A DNA stretch of 64,000 bases from NCBI RefSeq assembly GCF_000208745.1, contig NC_030854.1, positions 23,703,445-23,767,444 on the forward strand. Direction: 5' to 3'. The position numbers and the translations under genes are program-made. The DNA comes from Theobroma cacao. Its lineage: Eukaryota; Streptophyta; Magnoliopsida; Malvales; Malvaceae. Below are positions 1 to 12,775 of the stretch, piece by piece (position 1 is the stretch's first letter; each line of letters begins with the position of its first letter). Below the pieces are notes generated by a model that did no database searches, had not been told where the DNA came from, and worked only from the letters and a program-made list of their open reading frames with translations.

Positions 1-2030
1 ATTATTTTTATTTTTTATTATTTACTTATTTAATTTAATTTATATATTTTATATTATTTTTTTAATTTATGTGTCTACACATTAATATTTTATTCATGAT
101 TTAAACGTTATATGATTAAAATATTAACAATTTTTATAATTTAAAATTTAAAATATTAATTTTTTATAATTTGTAATGAAAATATTAAAAATTTTGCTTT
201 TAAATTCTTATAAGGGGTATTTTAATTTTTTTTATCAATTTTAAAAACTATTTCCCAAACATAGAATAACAAATATCATAAGGAGTCGGATTTAATTAAA
301 CATGACCTTTGGTTGATTTTGAAGAATAGCTAATATTCAGCTGTTCACAGTAGCAAACGCACCGATAGACAGTATCCGTATTAGACTACATGCATGGACC
401 AATATGTGGGGACTGCATCCAGTGGCAGTCGACATCTGTATGGCCTGTTAAGGAGGCTGGATTTGTGATAGCCGATTTCGGATGTGCTCTTGGCAATGTG
501 CATCTTTTTAGTGCGTTATATGAATCAGTCATTTTCAGATCCCTACTCTTTTAAGTTGGCAGAAACATGCAAAGAAGACGAGGGACATAGTGAAGACAAT
601 GGTAGAGTGCTTAACAATTTGCAGTGTCGGCAAAATTGGTTAGAAGTGGAGGAAAAGCAGACAAGGATGGCCTGGTCCCATGCGGATAGATGGCTGCAGA
701 CGGAGAGCTTATGAGTATGTCAAGAGTCAATCCTGAAAACGCTTGACCATTTATGGCAAAACCTTTTTTCGAATAAATGTTTTTGTGTGGATCCATATAT
801 ATATTGTACGTCGGCTAAATAGACAACTCTAAAGGGTTACTGTGTGTTTCACGGCCTGTCGATACTGCAATCCATGATACTCCAACAATTGCAAAACCAT
901 AATTAATCACCATCTTCCAAAAAAATAAAAAATAAAAAAAGCAGTAAAAAAACACCCGCGATGGATAAGATACAATATTTTCTCAGCTTCTTAAAGTAAG
1001 CACTATAAAACCTTTGAAAAAATATTAATATTTTTTTATTCTCCGCTAATTCGAAAAGATTTATATTAATAAGTAAGAACAAGACTCGGGTAAAGTGTCC
1101 AAGGTGAAGTCCTCGATTAAACTTAGATTAGATAAATATTAAAATTAAAAATCAAAACCAAGAAATTGGTAAAGCTTGTTCAATATGTAGACCATACACC
1201 CCCAGAGGCGGAGGCAGGGGAGCTAGGAGGAATTTTATCAATTCATTCATTGTGATTATCGATTTAAGTTTCCATTCAAGAATACTACTTAAGTCTCACC
1301 CAATACGCAGCCATCAAATGAAAAATCAAATTAATAATTAAGACAATTCAACTTTTCCTTAAAATGTGTCCTTGTATCTTGTAGTATTTCGAATATATTA
1401 AAATCTAAATTTGCCAATCTTTAATTCAGTTCCATAGTACATAGAGAAATAGATGAGACGTATAGACCATTTTTATCTTTGAGGTGGGTTTAAAATTAAA
1501 TTAATTTGAATATTTATTTCCTACAATAACATTTTTTATTTACAAAAAAATGAGAGAGAGAGAACCAATTAATTCTACCATTCAATATTTTATCTACTTT
1601 GATTAGATTTAAAATCATACTATACATCTCCATGCTTAAGACAATTAAAAAGAAATATTATTTTTTCATAATTAAATTATTATAAGATTTGGATGTTTTT
1701 GCTAAAGGCATACGACCACATAATTAATGACCTTGAGACAGCTGTTTATTGAAGGTGAAAGCCAAGTAGGATTTCTACTCATATTTCGTCTTTATTTATT
1801 AGATTCTTCTTGAAAAGTGGGTGCTGGTTTCGACAAATTAACAGCTAGTGCTACAAAGACAAATAAGTAACGCTACTGTACCTGTCAGCCCAACGTATGC
1901 AAATGTCACCTTCCTGAAATAAGAAATAGGTCGACAAACTTGCAAAAAGAAACGTGAGAAAAGATAGAACGGCTATACATGTGATAAAAGTTCTGCACAA
2001 TAGACAACAGAGCTTTGCATGCAACTGATC
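1..2030. other. AT-rich intergenic DNA, no supported gene
   Basis: This stretch is strongly AT-rich with runs of A and T. A less AT-rich patch at about 300-850 contains a 76-codon open frame (484-714, +) that I do not recognise. It has no repeat, domain or obvious promoter, so I do not call it a gene. A short (GA)n tract lies near 1553-1562. Nothing else is supported. Confidence 0.6.
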
Positions 2031-2036
2031 ATTGAA

Positions 2037-2044
2037 TATATAAG
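2037..2044 (+). promoter_or_regulatory. TATA box of the sulfotransferase gene
   Basis: TATATAAG lies 71 bp upstream of the ATG at 2115. A transcript starting about 30 bp downstream of it would begin near 2070. This decides the start codon: the in-frame ATG at 2019 lies upstream of the TATA box and would not be transcribed. Confidence 0.65.
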
Positions 2045-2114
2045 GGAGCGTTACTCAGTTGTTTCACAACCCAAAACTACACTCTTCAAAGCAAGAAGTA
2101 GAAAGAAAGAAAGA

Positions 2115-3152
2115 ATGCCAATCTCTGCCTACACAATTAGCTCCATGGGCATTCCTCATTTCAAGAAAACCCCATCGACAAATGTTGCAGAAGAGGATCA
2201 ACAAGAAAAGATGGACAAGGAGTGCGAGGAGTTGGTTCTTTCTCTCCCCAAAGAGAAAGGGTGGCGAACTCCTTATCTCTACAAATTTCAAGGCTTCTGG
2301 TGCCAACCAAAGGAGATCCAAGCCATAATCTCTTTCCAGAAGCACTTCCAAGCTAGAGCTACTGATGTAATTCTTGCAACAATTCCGAAATCGGGCACCA
2401 CTTGGATAAAAGCCTTGGTTTTTGCCACCATGAATCGCCAACGTTTCGGAATTTCTAATTGCCATCCATTGCTTACATCCAATCCTCATGATTTAGTTCC
2501 CTTCCTGGAATACAAGCTTTATGCAGACAACGAAATCCCAGACCTCTCCGATCTACCCAATCCAAGGCTATTCGCGACCCATGTTCCGTTTGCATCCTTG
2601 CAAAACTCTATCAAGAATAATTCCGATTGCCTGATTGTTTACCTCTGCCGAAACCCTTTTGACACTTTCATATCCTCCTGGCACTTCATTAACAAAGTGA
2701 GGTCGGATTCCTTACCCCCCCTTCCTCTAGAGGAAGCATTTGATATGTACTGTAATGGAGTGGTTGGTTTTGGCCCCTTTTGGGAGCATATGTTGGGGTA
2801 CTGGAAGCAGAGCTTGGAAAGGCCAAAGAATGTGTTGTTTCTCAAGTATGATGACATGAAAAAGGATATCATCTCACACTTGATGGTACTGGCAAAGTTC
2901 TTGGGGCTCCCTTTTTCTGTTGCAGAGGAAAAAGAAGGCGTGATAGAGGAGATAGCAAAACTCTGTAGCTTTGATAATCTGAAAGATTTGGAGGTGAACA
3001 ATTCTGGAAAAGCTATTAAGAACTTTGAAAACAAACACCTGTTTAGGAAAGGAGAGGTGGGAGACTGGGTGAATTATCTCTCACCATTGATGGTTGAGAG
3101 GTTATCGAAGGTCATAGAAGAAAATTTTGGTGCTTCTGGTCTGAAATTTTAG
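2115..3152 (+). CDS. Cytosolic sulfotransferase (plant SOT family)
   Basis: Predicted protein of 345 residues, encoded without introns as is usual for plant SOT genes. It should transfer sulfate from PAPS to a small hydroxylated metabolite in the cytosol; flavonols, hydroxyjasmonates, steroids and salicylate are known family substrates, but the substrate cannot be read here. Visible motifs are the 5'-phosphosulfate loop PKSGTTW (residues 91-97), the catalytic histidine in ATH (His156), the 3'-phosphate site CRNP with a downstream serine (178-188), and the C-terminal PAPS motif RKGEVGDW (311-318). The end EENFGASGLKF is typical of the family. I chose the ATG at 2115 because a TATA box at 2037-2044 excludes the upstream ATG at 2019; ATG 2145 is an alternative. 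The frame is uninterrupted and all key motifs are present, so it is probably functional. The nearest transposon, a LINE, begins about 240 bp downstream. Confidence 0.93.
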   Translation: MPISAYTISSMGIPHFKKTPSTNVAEEDQQEKMDKECEELVLSLPKEKGWRTPYLYKFQGFWCQPKEIQAIISFQKHFQARATDVILATIPKSGTTWIKALVFATMNRQRFGISNCHPLLTSNPHDLVPFLEYKLYADNEIPDLSDLPNPRLFATHVPFASLQNSIKNNSDCLIVYLCRNPFDTFISSWHFINKVRSDSLPPLPLEEAFDMYCNGVVGFGPFWEHMLGYWKQSLERPKNVLFLKYDDMKKDIISHLMVLAKFLGLPFSVAEEKEGVIEEIAKLCSFDNLKDLEVNNSGKAIKNFENKHLFRKGEVGDWVNYLSPLMVERLSKVIEENFGASGLKF

Positions 3153-3395
3153 GTATTTTCTTTTATAATAAGCTACCATGTCTTTCAAATTAGCATGCAC
3201 GTGAACTTTTTATTTATTTCTGTATGTATCAGTAATGCATATTGATAAATGTCTCTAGTTCCAACCAGGGGTTATCCACCCTTAAAATTCCCTTTGATCC
3301 AAAAAAAAAAAGAAAGAAAGTGTTGTTATAAGTTAGAAAAGTTATCGCCTTCTTTTAGGCAGGAGTGGATCGCGGAATTAAAGAGAGATGTTATT

Positions 3396-4070
3396 TTTTT
3401 TTTGAAAAGTAAGAAAGAAATTCATTAAGAGCTGGGAATTAACTTTCCCCTTTACAGTAACCAGGCCAGAGGCCAGGCCATACAACAAGTATATTGGTAG
3501 GTATGCTTAGTCAGTACAAGTATACAGTCCCAATATTCCCGTTCAATAAAAGAAAAGAGAAGAGAGAGGCTCTTGACAACGTCCAGAAAAACATGATGTG
3601 AGCCTCATCCTTAAACCGCAGCAAGCTTGACTTCCACTATGATTTCAGCTCAAGTGAACAAAATCACCCCTTCGATCTCAGGCCATGAATAACCACAAGA
3701 AACAGTCAGAAAAAACAGCACCTGTAACATTCGCCATATCCAGAGATGAACACCAAAAAAATTCAAATCAGTTCTCTACACTGAACCCACAATCCATTGC
3801 CCCAAACCATAGCAGACATATGGAAGTCCCCAACCAAATAATCTCACAGAATAATGAAAGACAAAGAGTCGACCCGGCGCACAGCAATCTTGGACAGACG
3901 CTATACTCCAGAAAAAGTCATCAACACAGCAGAACCCCATCACCAGCATAACACAAAAAACCCATCTTGAACAAATCATCACACTAACTGTACAAAAACC
4001 AAGATAAAGGAACACACAGGGAAGCAGTCCCCCAGGACAGAATCCAAAAAATAGAACACACAGGGAAACC
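3396..4070 (-). mobile_element. 5'-truncated LINE insertion
   Basis: The 15-bp sequence AAGAGAGATGTTATT occurs exactly at 3381-3395 and again at 4071-4085, a target-site duplication of LINE length. The inserted segment begins on the plus strand with a T tract just after the first copy, which is the poly(A) tail of a minus-strand element. Read on the minus strand, the last bases are GAATTTCTTTCTTACTTTTC followed by As, which I recognise as a common plant L1-type 3' end. At about 675 bp only the 3' end is left, as expected from 5' truncation during target-primed reverse transcription. Open frames on either strand inside it are fragments and not genes. Confidence 0.85.
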
Positions 4071-4085
4071 AAGAGAGATGTTATT

Positions 4086-4652
4086 GTAGAAGAGATAAGG
4101 CAATCAACCACATCAGATGACAAGAAATCAAGCAAACCAGAGGAGATAAATAAGTCAGAAAATCTAGAACAATCATAAGATGATTTTCTGTTGTGACGTT
4201 TGAATTTAAATTGTAATGTTTATATCTAATTAGACAAGTAAGATGAGATGATCTCACATATCCTGTATTTTGTTTATAAGTTTACATTTGAAACATCATT
4301 AGTGTATAGATTCTACATACTACCAATCAATCAAATGTTATCAACTCGTTAATAAATAAATTTTAAAAAATAACAAATTTTAAAAGTTAAAAATCATAAT
4401 TTTAAAAAATATTTATTTCAAAAGATTTTTTTAATTTGTCTTTTTGCATATTTATGAAATAGCACAATATTATTAAGTGATAATATATAAATATTAGGGT
4501 AAACTCCACATACATCTCTTGTGATATAATTTTTCTTTTAATTGGGGAAAGGGAAATTCGAACTCTACTTTTTATGCATGAAGATCATGTACCAACCAAT
4601 GACCAAAATACTTGGGATGCACTTGTGGTATAATTTTTTTGCACATAACCTC
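4086..4652. other. Intergenic DNA with a possible SINE-like remnant
   Basis: Mostly AT-rich. At about 4545-4565 the minus strand reads GTTCGAATTTCC, resembling the B box of a tRNA-derived promoter, followed by text like that of plant SINE or tRNA-related repeats. No flanking duplication was found, so the identity is uncertain. The right end (4648-4652, ACCTC) is one copy of the copia target duplication. Confidence 0.3.
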
Positions 4653-4892
4653 TAAAGAGTAAAATAACTCTTCATTCTTTTCATTTATTAGTTAATACGT
4701 GTACTTGTACAAGAGTTGGGTTAAGATACAAGAGTTAGTTGAGATCGGCTAACCATTTCTAAAGGGATTGGCTAACCTTTTTCTAAATGATGTCCTATCA
4801 TATCAAGATATGTACATATCAACTGAGAAGACAAAGGAGAAGATTAAGGAGATATAGGAAAGGATAAAGGATTGAGATTGTTATCTTCATTA
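4653..4892 (-). repeat. Copia 3' LTR (240 bp)
   Basis: This block matches 9610-9828 plus 12781-12797 almost base for base with scattered differences. Both LTRs share the outer ends TAAAGAGTAAAA and TCTTCATTA. The divergence between them shows an insertion that is not recent. The internal edge abuts the polypurine tract. Confidence 0.9.
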
Positions 4893-5099
4893 CTCCCCCT
4901 CAAGTTGGAGTATGAAGAGTTGAAACACCCAACTTGCTAAGTAACTCATGAAAACGATCTCGCCCAAGTGCCTTAGTAAATATATCTGCTAATTGAAAAT
5001 TTGAAGTTATAGATCAAGGAATCAATGTTTGAGATTGAATATGCTGGCGAACAATGTGACAATCAATTTCTATGTGTTTCATGCATTCATGGAACACTA

Positions 5100-8000
5100 G
5101 ATTCGCTGTTATGTGGATGGCAGCTTGATTATCACAAATAAGTGGTACTGAATTAGAACAAGGCACTTGTAGGTCTCGCAGTAACCATATTTACCAAATA
5201 ATTTCGCTAGAAGTAGTGGCCATTGCTCTATACTCTGCTTTTGCAGATGAGCGTGAAACAACTGTTTGTTTCTTGGATCACCATGAGATTGGTGATGACC
5301 CAAGAAATACAGTGTAGTCAATGGTAAATCGACAGGTGGTAAGGCATCCTACTTAATCTGCATCACAATATGCCCGAAGAGAAAATGAACTATCGAAAGG
5401 TAACAAGAGTCCTTGACCTAGAGCATTCTTAAGATATCGAAGCACACAAAAAACTGCATTTGAGTGTGGTTGCTAAGGATTGTGCATAAATTGACTTAAT
5501 AAGTGCACAACATAACTAATATCTGGCTTTGTGATGGTGAGATAAAACAAGCGTCCAACAAGTCGTCGATAAAGCCCAGGGTTAGAACAGAGAGGCCCAG
5601 TATCATATGCAAGCTTGTGTTGTTGGTCTATTGGAAAAGGTGAAGGCTTGCTGCCCATTAAACCACCTTCGGACAAAATATCCAATATGTACTTTGCTGG
5701 CTCAAAACAATGCCAGAAAGGGAATGAGCAACTTCTATGCCTAGAAAATATTTCAATTTTCCAAGATCTTTGATGTGAAACTTCTTGTCCAAATAACGCT
5801 TTAGTTTGACAATACGTTCTGGATCATTTCTTGTGACTGTCACATCATCTACATATATCAAAATAGTAATAAAGTCTATCCCTTGATGAAATAAGAAAAG
5901 TGAATGATTTGCACCGAATTGACAAAATCTAATGGCTAACAAGGCTGTAGTGAATTTTTTATACCAATTTCTCGAGGCTTGTTTAAGTCCATATAGAGAT
6001 TTCTACAATTTATAGACACGTTGCTCCCCCTTTCATGTAAATCCTTGTGGAATCTTCATATAAACTTCCTCATTTAGGTCTCCATGGAGAAATGAATTGT
6101 TGACATCTAGTTGATGTAATTCCCAATTCTATATTGAAGTTACCACAAACAAGCATCTGACAGTCACCAATTTGGCCACTGGTGCGAAAGTTTCATGAAA
6201 GTCCACCCCTTCTATCTGAGTGTAGCTTTTAGCAACTAGACAAGCCTTATATCGTTCCACACTTCTATCTGGGTTGTACTTAATTTTGTACACCCATTTA
6301 GAATCAACTACTCATTTTCCAGGTGGTAACTTACTCAAAACCCATGTTTTATTTTCTTCTAAGGCTGACATTTCTTTTGCCATAGTGTCCTGCCAATGAG
6401 CATGTTTTATTGCCTGATGGAAATTAGTTGGCTCATTGGTTGAAAGGATGGTTGCCAAAAAAGCATTGGGATCACGTGAAAATCGAGAATAAGAGATGAA
6501 TTGTGAAAGAGGATATACTGTAGAGTTGGCCTTAGGTTTGGGACTATACGTTGAAGAGGACGATGTGAGAGAGGGAGGCAAGGCAAAATCATAGTCTGCC
6601 AGTTTTCGAGGAATTTGACAAGCTTTCTTTCCTGTCACCACTGAATAATTTATTGTCACAGTAGTACTAGGAGCAGTACCTGGTTTAATCTTAACATTCA
6701 TTACGGTCTGTTGGTTAGATTGAGAGACAGTTTGTAGCAAAATTCTTCCATTGTCCATCTTATGCTCTATTTGCTACCCAAGTGACGCATTTGCATCAAT
6801 GGTACACCCTTCATTACTTAAGGAATGATGTGGCCTAATCTCGTCTAGCCTGTTTGTATCATTTAATTTGCCAAATTTAGTTGTATCACATGACTTGCAT
6901 GGCTCAGTTTCAACATGAGGCCCACTGTCTCTGTGTGACTCGATCATACTCGATCCTTGTGCTAATTTATCAAATGGGCTCAGATATGGACCCACGAATG
7001 ATTCATCAGAAACGTGAACCTGGCTGTTATGATTTATTGTAATCCAAGATGCTGGTATGCATGTCGTTGGAGACCTATCAATTTCATTGCTTCCTTCGAT
7101 CAGTGCACTGGGGAAAATATTCTAAAAAAATTGCACATCACGTGAAGTACAAATTTTCTTATCTTCAATGTCGAATATTCGATACCCTTTTTGTCTGTGG
7201 GGATAGCCTAAGAAAATACCTGGTTTGGAGTGAGGTGCAAATTTGATGCGTGACTTATTGGTGATGAGTCCATAACACAAGCATCCAAACGTCCGAAGAT
7301 GTTGGTAAGTTGGTGATCTTCCAAACAAGATTTCATACGGGGTTTTGTTATTCAAAATTGATAGTGGCATCCTGTTGATTAAGTATGTGACTGTTAGGAC
7401 ACATTCACCCTAAAATTTTATAGGTAGATATGCTTGAAAGTGTAGAGCTCGTGCAACTTCTAACAAATGTCTATGCTTTCTCTCTAATCTCCCATTTTGT
7501 TGTGGTGTGTTTGTGTGGCTTGTTTGGCACTTAATTCCATTCTCATTGTAGTAGGTAAGTAAATCACTATGTTTGAATTCCATCCCATTGTCAGAACACA
7601 CAATTTTCACATGTGTATCAAATTGAGTTTGTACCCATTGGTCAAAATGCAATAAGTAATCACGTGTTTCTGACTTATACTTCATCAAATATACCTAGGT
7701 GGCCCGACTATAATCATCAACAATGGTTAGAAAATAAAAAGGCCCAAATAATGACGGAGTTTTATAATCTCCCCAAATATCACAATGAATAAGTTCAAAA
7801 ATTCGACTAGATTCATGAGTACTGGCAAAAAAAGGCAAATGATGTTGTTGTGCTCTCCAACAAGCATCACAAAATTTACTTTCCCTAACATTAACAGATA
7901 AATCCCCAACAAAAGATAAATGATTCATTGGCAAATGCCCCAATCTCCGATGCCACATCTCTATATGCCTCATATTGCTTGCCATTAGTGCCTTGCCCTT

Positions 8001-9574
8001 TCTTCTTGGTTCCAAGTAGTAGAGTCCATCACGCACCCTACCCACTCCAATCGGCCTCCTTGAAGGTAAGTCCTGTATAACACAAAATGTAGGCCAAAAC
8101 ATGAGCACACAATTCAAATCCTTGGTTAATTTGCTAACAGATAACAAATTAAAATTAAAATTTGGGATGCCAAGGACTTGGTCCAAGACCAATTGCTTAT
8201 TTAAATTAAAATAGCCTAAGGCTTGTACGAGACCATTTCTCCATTAGGTATTTAGATTGGAGGAAAATTAAGCTTATGCTTGACATTAGTGAGAGGGCCC
8301 AAATCCTTTGAAATGTGGTCTGTGACCCCACTGTCTATGACCCATGGGTCATTGTGTCTCTTTTTCTTACCCGCATTTTGATTGGTGGTATTGGCTATCG
8401 TTCCTCCTACTTGTGATGCCGATTGAAGGCTTGGTGCATTGCCCACACCCAACACAGCAAGCACTTGAAGAATTTGCTGCTGTTGTGCCTTTATTCCTTG
8501 ACTTGGGGTCGACAATCCTGTGTCACCAATTGTGGCTGCAAGAACCAAATTGCTGTTGCTCTGATTTGAACCAATCATGCATCTCCCTCCTAGGCTTCGA
8601 CTCTGATTAGATGACTGACGATTCCAATTTTCTAGTTAACCGATAATTTCAAAACATTGCTCTTCTGTATGCCTTGACTTTCCACAGTGAGTGCAATGCA
8701 CTGGTTCTGTTTTCTCCTCAAGACGTCGATTCTAGCTTCTTTTGTTGCTTGCAGCAGCATGCCTTGATGTCATTGCTTGATCTCTGGTCACCTGTCCTAC
8801 TAGAAACACAGCATCTTCAACAGTTGGGACTCGACCTGCAGCTACTTGTTTTTGCTTTTCCTCTTACACTGTTATGGAATACACTTTCCACAAATTAGGC
8901 AATGGATCAATGATAAGTATCTAAGACCTCACGGTGCTGCAAGTGTCATCTAATCCCATAAGAAAATCAAACACTTTCTCTTGCTCTCATATGTTCTCCA
9001 TTTTCTTCTTAACTCTACACGTGCAACCACATGTACATACAGGTATACAATTAGAAGCTTGTAATTCACCCTAAACAATTTTGAGCTTATTGTAATAAGA
9101 CGAAATTGATGACTTCTCTTGTTGCAATAGTGCAATTGCACACCTCAACTCGTAAATACATGGAGCTATTCCTTGTGTGAACCTCTCCTGTAGATTTGCC
9201 CAAACCTTATAAGTTGTATTCGCATGAGTTGTCCTGCTTTGGATCTCCTTTGCAAGCACATTTGTTAACCAGGAAAGCACAATAGCATCGCATTGAATCC
9301 ATGGGTCATAATCCTAGGAGTTGACATCCAGTTTGACTATGGTCCCATCTATGAATCCTGCTTTATTCTTGGATCGTAATGAATTTAGAAAGCTACGCCT
9401 CCAGGTAAAATAATTTTCACTATTCTCATTAAAAGGGTGTGTAACAAAAGTTAAGCCAGGATGATCTAATGAATGCAAAAAGTATAGGGACTTGGTATCA
9501 ATTGCAATGTTGTGTGATGCATTTGCAGATGATACCAAGGCCATATGAACTTGATTGGCTTCATTCTCTACCAT
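5100..9574 (-). pseudogene. Copia gag-pol polyprotein, degenerate
   Basis: The minus strand from ATG 9574 encodes a gag N-terminus (segment containing FTWRRSFLNSLRSKNKAGF) and continues through a broken gag (9071-9280), the protease region WVIDSGVTDHI (8252-8578), the GAG-pre-integrase and integrase zinc-binding part with MWHRRLGH (7695-8192), the integrase core ending TPQQNGRLERKHRHLLE (7410-7688), and the integrase C-terminal text PHRQKGYRIFD (7122-7370). A linker follows (6312-6758), then reverse transcriptase with its catalytic YVDD at 5844-5855, then RNase H-proximal text GRLFYLTITKPDISYVV (5473-5685) down to about 5109. Successive blocks are in different frames with stops between them, so no full polyprotein can be made. 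Identification as copia is secure from order and motifs. Confidence 0.92.
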
Positions 9575-9595
9575 GACTTAAAAATTTTATGTACC

Positions 9596-9609
9596 GTGCT
9601 CTGATACTA
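9596..9609 (-). other. Primer binding site for initiator methionine tRNA
   Basis: The minus strand reads TAGTATCAGAGCACGG directly inside the 5' LTR, one mismatch from the canonical copia sequence TGGTATCAGAGC. It sits immediately upstream of the gag ATG at 9574, which fixes the element's direction and the inner LTR border. Confidence 0.8.
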
Positions 9610-9828
9610 TAAAGAGTAAAATAACTCTTCGTTATTTTCATTTATTAGTTAATACATGTATTTATACAAGAGTTGGGTTGAGATACAAGAGTTGGCTGAG
9701 ATCGTCTAACCATTTCTAAAGGGATTGGCCAACTTTTAAAGGATTTCCTATCATATCAAGATATGTACATATCAATTGAGAAGATAAAGGAGAAAATTAA
9801 GGAGATATAGGAAAGGATAAAAGATTGC

Positions 9829-12775
9829 TGTCACGACCCAATTTCCCTGGCCATGACCGGCGCATGAGCTCAATGAGCATAGCTCACTAAGCCCAAGCAA
9901 GCTTATCCATTTACCTTTGCTTAACAAATTTATCATATCATGCATACACACACACACCTTTTCTCGGGTGTGAACATAGCTAAAACACAATGGCATTATC
10001 GATAATAATATACATGCACTATACCAGTCATGTATTTAGCAATTTACATTGCATACACACATTCACATTGTTAGATTGTATTCACAATACAAAAGGACCC
10101 ATGACTTCCAGCGGAGACATTTACAATAAGAGGGATTACTATCGAAGGCCAGACACATACCTAGGAGATGCACTACAGGGACTCTTCGATCTAAGGTCCG
10201 ACAGTCACCTGATCTGAAAACATGAATTTTTTTATAAAACGTGAGTACAATACTCAGTGAGTGAACAAGAAGGAAACAAGCATACCATAAGGAATGTTTA
10301 TTGAAATCATGATGCATTCATTTTCTTAAAACCATACAATTGTTTTAGCTCCTTTAAACCCCTCATGTAAACCCCACATGAGTAAATCACTTTACAAAAA
10401 TCTATGCTCAACTATGGTACCAAAGAAATGAAAAATATGGCAAAAACCCACAAATTAGCAAAATGGATAGAAAGTTTCTCGCTGTAGTGAACTTCATTCT
10501 CGCTGCAGCGAGAACCAGAACATCAAGAAAAAAGTCTCCTTTTTCCCTTAAAACAAGTCATCCTGCTAAAGTAACAATAGCAACATGTAACACATGTAAA
10601 CTTCCAAATTTCAACAAAACAAATGCTTACATATTTGCATTTACAACCATATACCCATCATCAACATGCACACCATCCCATCATCATCATCATGCACATC
10701 ATCCCATCATCATCATCTCATATGCAACGGCTTATGTGCATATAGCCGGGTCAGCAACGGCTTATGCGCATATAGCCGGGTCAGCAACGACTTATGTGCA
10801 CTCCCACTCACACATAGTCGAGTCAGCAACGGCTTATGTGCATTCCCACTCGCACATAGCCGGGTCAGCAACGGCTTATGTGCACTCCCACTCGCACATA
10901 GCCGGGTCAGCAACGGCTTATGTGCACTCCTACTCGCACATAGCCGGGTCAGCAACGGCTTATGTGCACTCCCACTCGCACATAGCCGGGTCCAAATCAA
11001 CATGCAAAGAAGCATCCAATGCATATCATGCATTTTATCATATTGTGATAACACATAAACCATTGTATAACACATTTTCACAATATAAAATCATTTTACT
11101 AAAAGCTTGTTCCCAAGGTACATTTTCTAAGACAAGTTGGATAGAATCTTTCATATTCCCCAAAACAAGTTTGAAATACAAGTCCACTCATCGGTATTAG
11201 GAGTAGAAATACTCCTATTTTCAGTCTACGGGTACAGTCCTTTATCCGTATCCAATGGCTCACCACCTAGCCATAATCCATGACACATATTCTAATTAAA
11301 TTGTGTTGAACAGTCATAAGCTATTTCAGGCTCGATCTATATATGATATGAAATAAAAAATACACGGGTAGCCATCTAGACCCGATATTGGCTTAAGTCG
11401 ATTTTTCATCCGATAAATTGGCCAATGCGTCCAATTTCACTCCAAATTAATCCATTTCTCCTCTAATACCTTAATTTACCACATACCATTTAAATAAAGC
11501 CAAATTCAGCATTAGAACCCTCATAGTTCCTAATAGAAAAATTCGGTCATTTGGTGCACTAACACCGAAAATTTTTCTACATAACCGTTTCACCTTAATT
11601 CATCATTTTCCAAGCCATTTTCCTTGAAATAAAAACAATCCCCCATTGATATTCAGCCCTCATGGTTCGACCAACAAGGAACCCTAGAGAAATTGAATAT
11701 TTCTTTTGTGTTTTTGTTCATAACCATGCTTAACTATCCCTAAACACTAACATAGTCTAAAATCAAATTATTCCAACAACAATTCCTCTTCCATACCCAT
11801 TTTTCAGAATTGAATTCATCATGATAACTCAATATTCAACCATGGAAATCAAGAACAAAAGCATGGGTAAGCTAGGTATCAAGGAGAATTAAAGAAATTT
11901 TAACTTACCTACCTTGTTTCCTTGATTTCTTCACTTTTTCTTTGAATTTTCACCTAGGTTTTCTTGTTTTTCCCTTTGTTCTTCCTTTGTTCTTGTTGCT
12001 GGTAGCCTAGGCAGAATATGGTGAGAGAATTGGGGATTTAATGGGCTGATTTCTATAGAAAATAATAAAATAATCAAGCATGCCACGTGTCACATGCTTA
12101 TTGGCCAAAATTTTTAACTTTTTTGACTTTTTCTTCTTAATTTTCCACCACAAAATATTCTGGTACTTATCCAATCCCACCACAATTAAAATCCCTTGGT
12201 CTTGACAAGTGCTGGGGTGAAAAATTTATCGATTTACCCCCGGGGAGGAAAAATTACAATTTTACCCCTACACTACGAAATGTACCGGAATCACATTATT
12301 TCTACTTTTCAACCTCAAATAACACTAATATTGATCAATGTTAACCAAATGGGGCAAAAATTTTTTTATAAAAATTCCCGTTTAGTCCTCTAGTGGCAAA
12401 ATTACCATTTTACCCTTGTGCTCCAAAAATACCGAGAATCATAATTTTTCACTGCTAAACATCATTTTATACTCCAATAATCATAATTATATCTCATAAA
12501 ATTATTCTTGGTCAAATGTGATCAAATCTTGGCTAGAAATCTCCATTTAATCATCAAATGGTAAAATGACCGTTTTATCCCTAATCGGTCAATTTTCCTG
12601 ATGGACTCTAAACTGGACCTTGAACTCTGAATCACTATTCTAAGCCATTTTGTGGGTTTCAAAATTTTCAAATTCCTCTTAGAATTTCTATTTGAACTAG
12701 TTCAAGGCTCGATTTAACTTAGTTGTACCACTCGATACAATACCGTCTTTTAATCGAGTTTGACAGGGTCTCACA
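9829..12775 (+). mobile_element. Solo LTR (2.95 kb), TGTCACGACCC family
   Basis: It begins TGTCACGACCC and ends GGGTCTCACA, giving TG...CA termini with an imperfect terminal inverted repeat. It is flanked by ATTGC (9824-9828) and ATTAC (12776-12780), a 5-bp target duplication with one change. No primer site, polypurine tract or coding region lies within, so I call it a solo LTR. Its 3' part (12600-12760) is clearly related to the 3' parts of the elements ending at 41173, 54749 and 57665 and to the inverted one starting at 61432. It carries the minisatellite at 10723-10993. Confidence 0.85.
10723..10993 (+). repeat. 42-bp minisatellite inside the solo LTR
   Basis: Seven units each contain GGCTTATGTGCA and CATAGCCGGGTCAGCAAC. 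The first two units are 30 bp and lack a 12-bp block (CTCCCACTCGCA and close variants). The last five are 42 bp. Because both sizes are multiples of three, open frames run through the array on both strands, but these are products of the repeat and not genes. A short CAT trinucleotide run precedes it (about 10678-10715). Confidence 0.9.

Noticed and set aside
2019..2114. In-frame upstream ATG of the sulfotransferase
   Set aside because: A TATA box lies at 2037-2044, downstream of that ATG, so the transcript should begin after it.
3685..4135. Open frames on both strands (88 and 119 codons)
   Set aside because: They lie in the 3' part of a LINE and cross its target duplication.
10723..10993. 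Repeat array that could suggest CRISPR
   Set aside because: Units are contiguous without unique spacers and the genome is a plant's.
10463..11200. Long open frame of 245 codons and overlapping frames on both strands
   Set aside because: They come from minisatellite units of 30 and 42 bp inside a solo LTR; no domain or promoter supports a gene.
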